Shown here: piece by piece, positions 31,152 through 40,993 of the stretch
Layout: each line of letters opens with the position of its first letter
How positions within the stretch are numbered: position 1 is the stretch's first letter
From: Galdieria partita
Taxonomy: Eukaryota; Rhodophyta; Bangiophyceae; Galdieriales; Galdieriaceae
Assembly: GCA_025991245.1 (NCBI GenBank)
Contig: BQMJ01000056.1
Coordinates: forward strand, 62,001-126,000
Direction: 5' to 3'
Length of the DNA stretch: 64,000 bases
Notes under the pieces: model-generated
Told to the model about the DNA's origin: nothing
What the model saw: the letters and a program-made list of their open reading frames with translations, nothing else
Databases searched by the model: none
Made by a program: the position numbers and the translations under genes

Positions 31152-33188
31152 CTATCTAACTCGTAGAGAGTCACGATTTCGGACCTTATTGGAATCCATG
31201 CTATTACTAGTTTCGGCTCTTTTTAAAGAACGATGCTCCATTCCAGAGGAATTGTCAACAGTATCCAGTGAATTCCTTTTTGGAAGATTACAAGAGTCCT
31301 GCCCTGTCTTGACTGTTCTTTCTGCATTGTCGGCAATGGAATCTTCCGCTATAACAGTCGGTTCATCTGAGAAGACACTCGTATTTTCTAGATTTCTTCG
31401 AGTCTTTTGTGCTTCTGCTTTCCATTCCTTTACAGTTTTTCTAGCTCTATTTGAACTTGCTGCACTTGACCTGGTGCTTTGACTAGAATTGGAAGATAGA
31501 GAGGACAATGCTCTGCGTCGTAATGAAGGATCCAGTGCTTGAACAAGTCCTTGTGTTCTCTCTGGCCAATGCCTCTCCATCTCATGTAAACAACTGAGGC
31601 CCGCTTCCCGTGTGCTTCCATGAGAGTCGCCAATAGCAGAAGCCAGTGCACTCTCTAAGCTTCGTAAACCAGAATCTTCGCTTGTGAATTCCGAAATACT
31701 GTACTGTAAGCCGCGAATTTCCTGTGGACTTGTTTCATGTGACTGATTCTTTGCCACAAGACTAGAAATGTCCTCAGTATGTCGTACCAATGGAGGCCCC
31801 TTTTTCAAAATGTATAACAAAAGACTAGTACATTTTTCACGTGCTGTAGGATGCACTCCGAAACGAATTGTAGAACATAATACTGGCAATACTGCTTCTG
31901 CAGCAGTACTAGCAACAATTCTCTTACCACATTCTTCAGCAGGTTTCGCAATGACCTTTGTCGTCTTAACAATGCCCAGCAAGACTGCTTTATCTAAAAA
32001 CAATGCACTCGTTAAGTAGAAATCTCTCGAGTTGCCTAGTTTTTCACATATAGTTGCTATAGTTTCAAACGCCTCCTTTACTAAGCTCGAACGGAGATCC
32101 GTCGTTTGAATGATCAAGGCATTTCTGATAGAAACAGTAGAAAAGACTTCAGTCACATTCCTACAGTTACTGTTCATAGCCACATTGAGAGTAAACCTGA
32201 TTCTTTTCAAAACAGCGACTCGATGACTCCATTCACTTTCAAGAGTTGCTAAAACAGTCAACCATTCAGAAGCTTCTTTTGTCAATTCCGATTCAGATAA
32301 TATTTGTGATAAGCCAGAACCTTCAGCATATCCGGGTTCTTCCCATGGGTATCTAGTAGATGAAATGGGACTAGCAGGAGCTTCTACAGAATTTTTACTT
32401 TTCCTTTTGGTTAATTCTGTTGCTTGAATCTCCTTCTTAGCTAAATGAGTCTTTTCACCGTTTGTATCTACTTGCATATCGTGTTTTCTACCTTTTCTTT
32501 TAGATTTTTTCTCACAGGAATGATTGTTTTCTGGCCATTCTTCGGAGCAACCACTAGAATGGGTTTGTTCATTCAAGTTGTTGTCAAACCTCTTTGTGAA
32601 TTGCGAACTTTCATTGGTAACTTGACTGACATTGCCGTTAGAAAACGTTTTTTCGATGTTTTGAGCATTTTCTGTGTTACTCAAACTCTCTGTAGGTACT
32701 ATAGCAATTGAAGAGACATCTTCAATCTTCAGTTTTTGTTGATTTTCATTTACATCCAACTCGTTTTCTTCTTGACATACGATTTCATTTGAACTCAGTT
32801 GAGTTGTTTGCAACGATTGACTGCTGTTTTCATCCGTTTGTTTGTCTTGTTGGACTGAAATATCTCGTATTTCCTTGACACAAGCAACTTTTTCTATTCC
32901 TTCAAACTCGCTTTCCAATAGTTCATTCACTTTGAACTTGCTTGAAGAAGCTTTCTTTAGCTGGCCTTCACTATGAGTATGCAATAACATTTCACTCGTT
33001 TCGTTATCCAAGTGGTCCTCTTGGCCAATATCTTGTTGAGTCGTTACCAATACAGAAATAGCGCAATGGTCTTGTTTCTTTCGTTGAAACCGTTTAGCAA
33101 GTCTAGAAATGGCTTCCATTGCCTTATTTGAAGGATTCTTTCTTTGACTCTTTGTAGAGACATCATTGATACTACCTTTTCGAAACAT
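31152..33188 (-). CDS. CLASP-type TOG-domain protein
   Basis: Single exon, 678 residues. The first ~285 residues are low-complexity, rich in Ser, Glu, Gln, Asn and Lys. A CLASP_N/TOG-like HEAT array follows at ~300-560: EWSHRVAVLKRIRFTL, TTDLRSSLVKEAFETIATICEKLG, KTTKVIAKPAEECGKRIVAS and HPTAREKCTSLLLYIL. The DLRS-x3-EA block is diagnostic for CLASP-family TOGs, which bind tubulin and stabilise microtubules. The C-terminus is basic and Ser/Arg-rich (SSLSSNSSQSTRSS...SNRARK), like the microtubule-binding SR-rich region of CLASPs. Only one TOG is visible, fewer than in animal or plant CLASPs. Confidence 0.78.
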   Translation of the reverse strand: MFRKGSINDVSTKSQRKNPSNKAMEAISRLAKRFQRKKQDHCAISVLVTTQQDIGQEDHLDNETSEMLLHTHSEGQLKKASSSKFKVNELLESEFEGIEKVACVKEIRDISVQQDKQTDENSSQSLQTTQLSSNEIVCQEENELDVNENQQKLKIEDVSSIAIVPTESLSNTENAQNIEKTFSNGNVSQVTNESSQFTKRFDNNLNEQTHSSGCSEEWPENNHSCEKKSKRKGRKHDMQVDTNGEKTHLAKKEIQATELTKRKSKNSVEAPASPISSTRYPWEEPGYAEGSGLSQILSESELTKEASEWLTVLATLESEWSHRVAVLKRIRFTLNVAMNSNCRNVTEVFSTVSIRNALIIQTTDLRSSLVKEAFETIATICEKLGNSRDFYLTSALFLDKAVLLGIVKTTKVIAKPAEECGKRIVASTAAEAVLPVLCSTIRFGVHPTAREKCTSLLLYILKKGPPLVRHTEDISSLVAKNQSHETSPQEIRGLQYSISEFTSEDSGLRSLESALASAIGDSHGSTREAGLSCLHEMERHWPERTQGLVQALDPSLRRRALSSLSSNSSQSTRSSAASSNRARKTVKEWKAEAQKTRRNLENTSVFSDEPTVIAEDSIADNAERTVKTGQDSCNLPKRNSLDTVDNSSGMEHRSLKRAETSNSMDSNKVRNRDSLRVR

Positions 33189-33428
33189 TCAAACAGAAAA
33201 GGCGATGGAGAAAGATGTGGGATGGCTTCCTAGGAGGAAGTGATGATGACGTGTTGTTTGATGGGAATGTGTTCCCGCCGAAAACTCATTTTCCTTGGAG
33301 TGCTTTCAACTAGGATGACAATAAATACTTGAATCCTTCTTTTGGCTTTTATTCATACTCTATTTCACACATGAAAACTTTTCTATCCATTGTCTTTCAT
33401 CTTTTGTGTGTTGGGGGGAATAGTTCCC

Positions 33429-35069
33429 ATGCATACTAACCAACGTGCCTTTGTTGAAGAAACCATACGAAACGCTACAAATATGGTTCAAAACGATACA
33501 GAACAAAGAAAAAAGTTTAAAAAAAACTCCTTTACGGGAAAAACGGAGGACAATAAGGGGCAAGATTCAAAACACACTGTAAACTTGACGCAAGCTAAAC
33601 AGGTCGAGAAAACACTGGGCAACGAGTCGTCACTGTTTCGTCAACTCATTGAGTTTGAAAAGCGACTTGACTTGTCTTTCAGAAAAAGACAAGCTTCTAT
33701 TCAGGAAACAGTTACCAAGTTGGAAGAACGCAACTCCCTCGTTTCGAGATATTTTAGAGTGCACATATTTAACCTCTCGTTTCAAACACACGAAGCAACT
33801 GCAGTGCCTTGTTGGTCTTTAAGAATTCAAGGGTTTATGATTCCACAAAATTATGGCAGTAAGGAAATGAGAGACAAGAAACTAACCGAAGAAGCCGAAA
33901 AGTTTGAACAACAGGAACAGGTGCAACCATCGGAAAGTTGGCGGTTCACCCAAATCTTTGAGAAAATAGCAGTAGAACTGGACAAGCAAGTGTATCCTGA
34001 AAATTACCTTTTTGAATGGTCTCCAGAAGAAGATCCCACAGCAGATGGGATCGAAATTACGTTGCCTGGAAACAGAGAGTGCATCGCCAAAATTTGGCTA
34101 TATCCCAAAAACCATTGTGATGTGTACAAACTTTCCCCAACTTTGGCGACTTTATTAGGAATTACCCACGCCAACTTCTCGACGGCAGCTTTTGGGGTAT
34201 GGAATTATGTCAAAGTACAAAAGCTGCAGTCTACTGAAGACAAGTCATGTATCCAGTTGGATGATACATTATGTAACCTCTTTAATCAAGTACGTGATAT
34301 TGCACAACCAGCAATGAATCGCGGGGAGCAAATCAAACTATCTCAGTTGGTTGCCATGATTCGTCGTCATTTTCAACCTAATGAGCCTACTTTAGTAGAA
34401 TATCCTGTAAAACTGAGTGGAAACTGGTTGGAGAATCAAGTCTGCTTCGATATGAGGTGCGATTTCAACGATGCCAAACTGAATGACTGGGTTTCTGAGG
34501 ACGTTCGAAATGTTTTGAAATGGAAACCTTGGGAGGATAACAAATTATTTAAAGCATACGAAGAAAGATATTACGATGCGTTGGAAAGAATGCTGCATCA
34601 CAAGAGAAGGCGTGACTTTTTCCAAGGATTTGCAAACAATCCAGTTCAGTTTGTGAATCATCTCATTATCAGTCAGTCTCGAGATTTGAAATTGATAAGC
34701 GGAATGACTGGAAGAAATCCGGATGAGGAAAAACTATCTTCTTTTTATCAGCAGCAATGGGTCCGTGAGGCAGTTCCTCGATATCTATTTCGAAAGATTA
34801 TTCAAGATGCCGCCAATAGACAACGAGATCATTCTTATGAAGGATATGCTACTTCTTATCAGGAACAACGTCAAGAAGATAATAACAACACTGTTGGTAA
34901 TTGGGATGAGACAAAGCAAGATATCAACTCTTCCATGAAACCAAAGGTGGAAGGAGTGAAGATTTCCTTATCAGGAGAGCAGACTTTACAAAATGTCTCA
35001 AGGAATGACCATCATGATACGATGGCAAATCATACTCCATCAGCCTCGTTTCATATGGAAATGTCCTAA
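33429..35069 (+). CDS. SWI/SNF complex subunit BAF60/SMARCD (SWIB domain)
   Basis: Single exon, 546 residues, from ATG 33429. Residues ~95-190 carry the conserved pre-SWIB block (FRVHIFNLSFQ, WSLRIQGFMI, FTQIFEKIAVELDKQVYPENYLFEW). The SWIB domain sits at ~225-305 (CDVYKLSPTLATLLGI, FGVWNYVKVQKLQ, IQLDDTL). After it comes the BAF60-specific helix-rich tail (MLHHKRRRDFFQGFANNPVQFVNHLI, REAVPRYLFRKI). The order matches Swp73/Rsc6/SMARCD proteins, which link the remodeller core to DNA-binding factors in the nucleus. Its last ~65 residues are Gln/Asn/His-rich and unconserved. Confidence 0.93.
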   Translation: MHTNQRAFVEETIRNATNMVQNDTEQRKKFKKNSFTGKTEDNKGQDSKHTVNLTQAKQVEKTLGNESSLFRQLIEFEKRLDLSFRKRQASIQETVTKLEERNSLVSRYFRVHIFNLSFQTHEATAVPCWSLRIQGFMIPQNYGSKEMRDKKLTEEAEKFEQQEQVQPSESWRFTQIFEKIAVELDKQVYPENYLFEWSPEEDPTADGIEITLPGNRECIAKIWLYPKNHCDVYKLSPTLATLLGITHANFSTAAFGVWNYVKVQKLQSTEDKSCIQLDDTLCNLFNQVRDIAQPAMNRGEQIKLSQLVAMIRRHFQPNEPTLVEYPVKLSGNWLENQVCFDMRCDFNDAKLNDWVSEDVRNVLKWKPWEDNKLFKAYEERYYDALERMLHHKRRRDFFQGFANNPVQFVNHLIISQSRDLKLISGMTGRNPDEEKLSSFYQQQWVREAVPRYLFRKIIQDAANRQRDHSYEGYATSYQEQRQEDNNNTVGNWDETKQDINSSMKPKVEGVKISLSGEQTLQNVSRNDHHDTMANHTPSASFHMEMS

Positions 35070-35131
35070 ATAAAGATGAGAGTAAACACACCTATTATAT
35101 TTCTTGCGTTTTACATAATTGTTTGTCATTC

Positions 35132-37135
35132 CTAATAATAACCACAACGTCTTTTACAAGCTTCCAATGCCTCTTGTTTATCCGTATCTTTGATAGTAGA
35201 AACAAGACGAGTTAAAAGGGCACGAATAGCCAACCAGTATTGAGAACAAGGGTCAGGCCATTCTTGAGGTAAGCAGTGACATAAAATAAAGTATAAATGG
35301 TTTAAAATATCTTCACTTGGCAAGTCTCTCACTTTAGGCAACATGTGACGAGTAATGATCTCATTCAATAAAAATTGCTCTACCGTTTTCTCAAAAGGAA
35401 TGAAAGCATGCCAATAGGATATCATACGCAATATGTAAACATAGGCATTCCATTGTTGCTCATTGTTCCATGATTGTGACAACTCTGTAAACTGAAAAAG
35501 TATATCTTTCGCTTTTTCAAGGAATATTTCATTCATCTTTTCCTGAATCAAGGCAAGACACTCAGAGTCCTTTGACAATTCACGTACTTCCTTATAAAAC
35601 ACGCTCATCTTCCTGGTTTCGTTGCGATCTTGGAAAGAATACAAATACCTAATCCACTTTGCAAGAATAGGGATAATGGCGTCTTCTAAAACAAAACTCA
35701 AACAAGACGAATGTGATAAAGTTTCTCCAAATTCTTGATGATAAAACTCTAAAGCCTGAATACTTTGTATATCCCAAAGGCTCTGCAATCCAAAAGGCCA
35801 ACAGCCTAATAACTCTATTTTCGTATATTCGGTTACCAACTTGCTCAACATAAGTTCCCCATAAGCTTCCTCATAGTCTTTAGGATAATTTCTTCGCCAC
35901 CAAACAAAATGTGCCACTACTTGCAATATAGAAGCATAGTCCCATTCCACATCCTCAAACAAAGCATTGCGACTTGCTGTAATATGGGCCAATTCATTCA
36001 CTATGCGATCTTTGCAAGCCATAATACTACTTTCTGAGCCATCTGATAGCGAAGGATAGGAAAGCACATCTCTTTCTTGTTCTAATTCTTCTTCTCCTTT
36101 GGGAACAAGTATCCAATCAGATTCTTCTAACAATGAAATTCCTCGGAATTTTTCATTGACTTGATATTCATGATATATCTGTTCTTCTCTATTTCTCAAA
36201 CTATCCAATTGTTTCCACTTCTCATTGAGCATATCCAACAAATCATCAAAGTATTGACCCAAATCTTCATAAAAGGAATACTTTTCAGATGCTTCCATAG
36301 CTTGAGATTCCTTCTCTTTCAGTTGCCTTTGGCAATTATCCAATGCCTTTTCTGTTTCTTTCTCCTCCAGCAATACTTTAGACATTTCTTCATCACTGGT
36401 CTTCATAGCGTCTTCAAGACTCTTTCTAACCTTTTCCAATACAATAAGAGGGTCTTGTAATATTTCGGGTTTATGGAAACTTTCCAGTTTCTTGTTGGAT
36501 AGCTTTTCCAACCTTTTCGTATACTTGTTGTTTCCTGAAGCTCTCTTTAACTGGTCCAGTTCCCAAAGCGCTTCAGATTCTGAGTCAACGTCCTCCTCAG
36601 TATATGCTTCCATTTCTTCATCGTCTTCTATTCGTAAAAAAGATTCTTGAAAAGTCTCCTTGCTGGAGTTGATCGGTTCCTTCGAAGGTTGTTCCAGTTG
36701 TGATAAGGCGTTGCTTTTCTCCGTAAGTTCTTTGTTCCAACCAAAAGTTTGTTTCTTCAATTCCTCCATAGTTTCAAGAGAATATTCTGGTTTGGGTTGA
36801 ACTACTTCAAGCTCTGTTGGGTTCATCAGTGAGGAACTATTCGCCAGTTGCTTGAAATCCTTTGGAAACCATTCATCTTCCCATTCTTGTTTATTTTCAT
36901 CCACTATGCAAGTTGTACTGTGAAGTTCCTTGTTGGGTTTAGTTTCTTGTCCCAACACTACACCTGTCTTCTTGTTGGACCACTTTCTACCGAACGCACT
37001 AGTGGGTTTTGTTCTTTTGACATATATTTCATTGGGTTGTTGTTTGCTATATTCTTCCTTTCTATCATATTCTTCGGTATCCGAGTCGTGTGAAAGTTTT
37101 TGCCGAATATTTTTAGCTTTTCGTTGCTTGAGCAT
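35132..37135 (-). CDS. GCFC/PAXBP1-like nuclear protein
   Basis: Single exon, 667 residues, starting at ATG (MLKQRKAKN) instead of an upstream GTG. The first half is charged and low in structure, with a coiled coil at ~225-330 (KVRKSLEDAMKTSDEEMSKVLLEEKE... rich in Glu, Lys, Gln). The GCFC domain lies at ~395-600; NYPKDYEEAYGELMLSKLV and LGCWPFGLQSLWDIQ fit the PAXBP1/GCFC2 family's 'PxdYeeAYxxLxLpKL' and 'LxxWxPL' blocks. Family members act with splicing or lariat-release factors. The sequence from the window alone cannot say whether it is the GCFC2 or PAXBP1 type. The start lies 99 bases from the divergent asparaginase start. Confidence 0.78.
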   Translation of the reverse strand: MLKQRKAKNIRQKLSHDSDTEEYDRKEEYSKQQPNEIYVKRTKPTSAFGRKWSNKKTGVVLGQETKPNKELHSTTCIVDENKQEWEDEWFPKDFKQLANSSSLMNPTELEVVQPKPEYSLETMEELKKQTFGWNKELTEKSNALSQLEQPSKEPINSSKETFQESFLRIEDDEEMEAYTEEDVDSESEALWELDQLKRASGNNKYTKRLEKLSNKKLESFHKPEILQDPLIVLEKVRKSLEDAMKTSDEEMSKVLLEEKETEKALDNCQRQLKEKESQAMEASEKYSFYEDLGQYFDDLLDMLNEKWKQLDSLRNREEQIYHEYQVNEKFRGISLLEESDWILVPKGEEELEQERDVLSYPSLSDGSESSIMACKDRIVNELAHITASRNALFEDVEWDYASILQVVAHFVWWRRNYPKDYEEAYGELMLSKLVTEYTKIELLGCWPFGLQSLWDIQSIQALEFYHQEFGETLSHSSCLSFVLEDAIIPILAKWIRYLYSFQDRNETRKMSVFYKEVRELSKDSECLALIQEKMNEIFLEKAKDILFQFTELSQSWNNEQQWNAYVYILRMISYWHAFIPFEKTVEQFLLNEIITRHMLPKVRDLPSEDILNHLYFILCHCLPQEWPDPCSQYWLAIRALLTRLVSTIKDTDKQEALEACKRRCGYY

Positions 37136-37234
37136 TCTCAATCCATCTGTTGCACCCACTCTCCCATCTTTTCAAGTTGTACACGGTCCTCGATATCATT
37201 TTGTTTTCTTTTGTTGGAGAATATCTTTCACTGG

Positions 37235-38258
37235 ATGGTGGAGACAAGCTCTATAAATACGACTTGTGTGTATCAAACCTGCTATCAAGTAGACTTTCCC
37301 TGTGTTATAGTTCATGGAGGTGCTTGGAATATACCTCAAAACAGAACGCAACACACGCTACAAGCTGTACAAACAGCAGCAAAGAGAGGGCTAGAAAAGT
37401 TATTGGACAAGTCACAAGGTAACGCCGCTATAGAGGCTGTAGAGTGTGCTGTTCGTTGTTTGGAAGATGATGGACTGTTCAATGCAGGTTTTGGTTCTTG
37501 TTTATGTGCCAATGGTTCTGTTGAGATGGATGCGCTTATTATGGATGGCTCCCATTTACGTTGTGGATCAGTAGCCTGTGTTTCGAGAGTACGCAATCCA
37601 ATTAGTTTAGCGAAACGAGTGATGGAAGAGACTCCTCATTGTTTAGTTGTTGGACAAGGAGCCGAGGAGTTGGCAGAGGAACTGAATATTCCTATGGTAG
37701 AGTCATCTTTAGAGTTGGTGTCGGAAGTTGCTCGAAAGGAGTGGGAGTCTATGGATAACAACTATCCTGGAGCGGTAGACACTTTATTTCTTCAAAATAT
37801 TTCTCATGAAACAGTGGGTGCCGTAGCTGTGGATAGTTTAGGGAATATTGCCTGTGCCACGAGCACCGGAGGTATTACTGGGAAACGGAAAGGCAGAGTA
37901 GGCGATAGTCCTCTTATAGGTTGTGGTGGTTATAGTGATAGTCGTTGGGGTGGAGTTTCTGTTACTGGTCATGGAGAGAGTATTATGAAGGTATCGAAAT
38001 GTATATTTGTATCTGTGTTCATCATAGAGAATTTAGGTTACTCTTTCACGTCGAATCATTTTTGGTTTAGAAAGTGGAGAAGAGCCGATAGTTGCTGTTG
38101 AGAATAGTTTAAAGGAAATGTACGAACGCGTAGGAGGAAAAGGAGGTGCGATATTGTTAACTCGACAAGGCAAAGCAGTGATTGGCTTTACCACAAGTCG
38201 AATGGCGTGGGCGTTGGCCAGTCGACGAGTGACACAAAGTGGGATCGATGGCGACTGA
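37235..38258 (+). CDS. Plant-type (Ntn) L-asparaginase / isoaspartyl peptidase
   Basis: Two exons, 37235..37990 and 38037..38258, with a 46-bp intron; 325 residues. It hydrolyses L-asparagine or beta-aspartyl dipeptides after self-cleavage. N-terminal VIVHGGAWNIP, FNAGFGSCLCANG, MEMDA-like VEMDALIMDG, and the autocleavage site HETVGAVAVDS with its Thr nucleophile are all present, followed by ATSTGGITGK and GDSPLIGCGGY. The family C-terminus MAWAL ends the fold. The last 11 bases overlap the start of the next gene on the same strand in a different frame. ATG 37235 gives a 20-residue leader; an upstream in-frame extension has no ATG. Confidence 0.92.
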
Positions 38259-39357
38259 GGAGGAGTATGTATCGGTGGCTGCTCTGCAGTTGGAACCGAC
38301 TTTTGCACAACCTGAAGAAAATAGAAAAAGAGTTCAAGTGAGTTGTTCGAAACAATGTGTGCAGTTTTGTTTATGCTTCACACAAGTACTTGATACGTAG
38401 AGATAAAAGGAATCCTTTTCAATATTTGGTGTTGCCAGGTTAGAGAAGTAGATGCCCTTCTATAGAGTGAATCGCCTAATGGAGTTAGAAATGTGTTTTA
38501 CTGGATATTGTTTTAAAAGTAGAAAAGAAATAGAGACTTTAGTAGAGCCCTTGCAGGTATGAGAATCTCACTTGAAGACATTCGAGTCAAATCCTTGATA
38601 GGGACCTACTTTGGCGTTTTGTTCACAACTTGCTGTAGAAAATCAATGTTATGTTTCTGCAGGATTTCCAGAGGTATACATTGTGAATATTTATTCTTAC
38701 TCTGACCATCTTGTTAGGTGGATTTGGATAATGGAAAATATTACAACTCGGTGGTGGTAACCGTAAGTTGTTTTGAGTCCGAATGGATACAAGATGGATA
38801 GTTTTTTCAGGATCCACAAGGCCAGCTAGTTCACTGTTATCGAAAGACTTTTTTATATGACACTGATAAACACTGGGCGGAAGAAGGAGCCGGGTTTCGG
38901 TACTTTGTGGATAAAGACAATCACAGGGTGCGATGATAAACTCGATTGCCTTTCAAAATGAGTGAGACTGGACATAGGTTGCTTGTGGGATCTGTATGGA
39001 TATCAATCTTGGAGACTTTTACAAATGTGAAGACTTTGCAACGTATTGTGCTTCGCAGTCGATAAATATCATATTATTTAGTTCAGCATGGCTTGGACAA
39101 GATGATGATTCATTCGCACTTGACCAATATTGGTAAGTGGAAGATAAAGTTGCCGACTATTCTTATTCGGTAGGTACGCACGTTTAAGACCACTTTGGGG
39201 TAAACGCTGTATCTTTATTGGAGCCAATAGAATCGGATATGAAGGTGAAACCCGATTCGTAGGACAAAGTTGCATATTATCTCTACAATCCGGAACAGTC
39301 GAAGCTAAAGTCTCAAGTACATTCCAAGGAATAGTCACAGCAAAAGTTGCTCTGTAA
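38248..39357 (+). CDS. Nta1-like protein N-terminal amidase (nitrilase superfamily)
   Basis: Eight exons: 38248..38337, 38387..38438, 38489..38556, 38602..38673, 38718..38762, 38811..38927, 38978..39132, 39174..39357; introns 41-50 bp; 260 residues. No single frame is long, so the gene is visible only after splicing. The nitrilase triad is complete: Glu in LPEMCFTGY, Lys in CYRKTFLYDTD and Cys in CGICMDIN. YYNSVVVTDPQG and IILFSSAWLG follow fungal Nta1, which deamidates N-terminal Asn and Gln in the Arg/N-degron pathway. It is shorter than yeast Nta1 (457), lacking its large C-terminal insertion. A different amidase of the family remains possible. Its ATG lies inside the last codons of the asparaginase. 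Confidence 0.82.
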
Positions 39358-39402
39358 AAAACAGTATTTTGGAAATAACAACACCAAACACTTCCAATCT
39401 GT

Positions 39403-40993
39403 TCAACTACTAGTATCCGAATCTTCTAAATGCAAGTCTTCTAAAAGCTCTTCAACTCCAACTTGTGGATAGTCTTCATCCTCTTCTTCTGCAGATGCCT
39501 CCAACGTAGAAACGTTCATACTCTTCTTGTATAACTGAACATTAGAACGCAACTCGGGATCTTGTTCTAGATCTTGCAAAAACTCTTCAAACTCTTCTGG
39601 ACTGTCATATTCATTGCATTCTGAATCAATGCGCATTTCGTTGTTTTGAGAAGCTTTCTTAGTAAGCCGCTTCAACTTGAATCGACGTCTCTTGGCTTGA
39701 TTCTTTGCTGGATAAGTCTTGCGAACAAGAATGACATCAGGCAATTGTAAAGAACGATACTCGTCCAATACACTGTCATTATAATTTGCATTTTCTAGAT
39801 CATAACCTAAAACTAAGTCTCCGGACTTTAGAAACTTCGCAATATGAGAACGAACATAAAACTGTCTATCCGTGATCCCTAAATCCGATGAACGACTCAC
39901 TGTCACATCACCCATACAATATCTTTTCTGAGATTCTCCGGTCAACTCACAATCCAACACGGTAAACTCTACAAGCCTCCGACTAGTAAGCAGAGACAAA
40001 AAAGGATTCTTCCAATATTGATATCCTGACAATTCTCCGGTTTGCAACGTCAAAGGATCAATGAAACAGAGATTTTGTGATACTTTCGAGACCAACACCA
40101 ACGGACCAAGTCCACCTAGGTGAGTAGAAACTTTCTTTGGTAAACAAACCAAATCATCTCTACAAACTGGGGGAAGTTCTGCAGAAAAGGAATACTTGTA
40201 CTTGTACGTGGTGTTGTGAGGGTCATGCGAAACCAGATGATCCGAATTCTTCATACGGACAGGAACAACATGATGCAAAAAATCAACAAACTTGAGAGCC
40301 GCACTCTTATTTGGGAAATAAAAGTCTAAACCATCTCTCAACGTCTTTAAACTCAACGCATTGCCATGTGCATTGTGCTTCAAAATCAGTTGTTCCAAGA
40401 AATAAAAAGTTTTCTTATGAACCACTCGTTGACGAACCTTGTATCCTATATGGTCATTCTCTTGTCATATTCGGGACACTGTGCCAACTTACCTGGACCA
40501 CAGCCTCCCAAGGGTCCATCTTGGCAGACTTTGCACGACACTCATAACACTGCTGATAGTCTACACTATACTCGACTATAAAAGACTGCTGAAGAATAGT
40601 ATGATTAAAAACTTCCTTTTGAACTGTCAGCTTCACTTTGATTCTCCTCGAATGGGGTTCTGTCCAAACAAAGTTGGCGTCAACCAAATGAAGCTTGTTC
40701 AAACCACGAATTCTGGCAACACAAAGGCTTAACAGTTCCTTGCTCTCAGGTTCGCAATAAACCCAATTACTAGGAGGTACATGGTATTTACTACAAAATT
40801 TACAAAAATAAAGAGTTATCTGTTTCGGTATCGTTTCAGTGATATCTACTCGACTACGTATACAACTAACACACATATTCGAAGGGTTTGGACTGATGGG
40901 CACACCACAAGTACAACAAAGTATCGTAGGAAGGGTATGTGTGACAACAACAGGTTCCAAATTGTTGGAGTGGTCTGTTTCCATCTGTTCCAT
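39403..40993 (-). CDS. NMD3: 60S ribosomal export protein NMD3
   Basis: Two exons on the minus strand, 40993..40493 and 40437..39403, with a 55-bp intron; 511 residues. NMD3 is the Crm1 export adaptor for pre-60S subunits. The N-terminus holds the Cys-rich zinc modules (CCTCGVPI, CVSC, FCKFC), then CYECRAKS, KKTFYFLEQLILKH, LKTLRDGLDFYF, and LLTSRRLVEFTVLDCE, all in NMD3 order. The acidic C-terminus (EEFEEFLQDLEQDPELR, EASAEEEDEDYP) and Leu-rich segments may contain the nuclear export signal; a basic KRRRFKLKRL tract may be the import signal. The start could be MEQ (40993) or the MET three codons later. It ends 45 bases from the convergent amidase gene. Confidence 0.95.

Noticed and set aside
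31120-31482. 120-codon plus-strand ORF
   Set aside because: Antisense shadow of the C-terminus of the CLASP-like gene; its Leu/Ser-rich content mirrors the Ser/Arg-rich tail.
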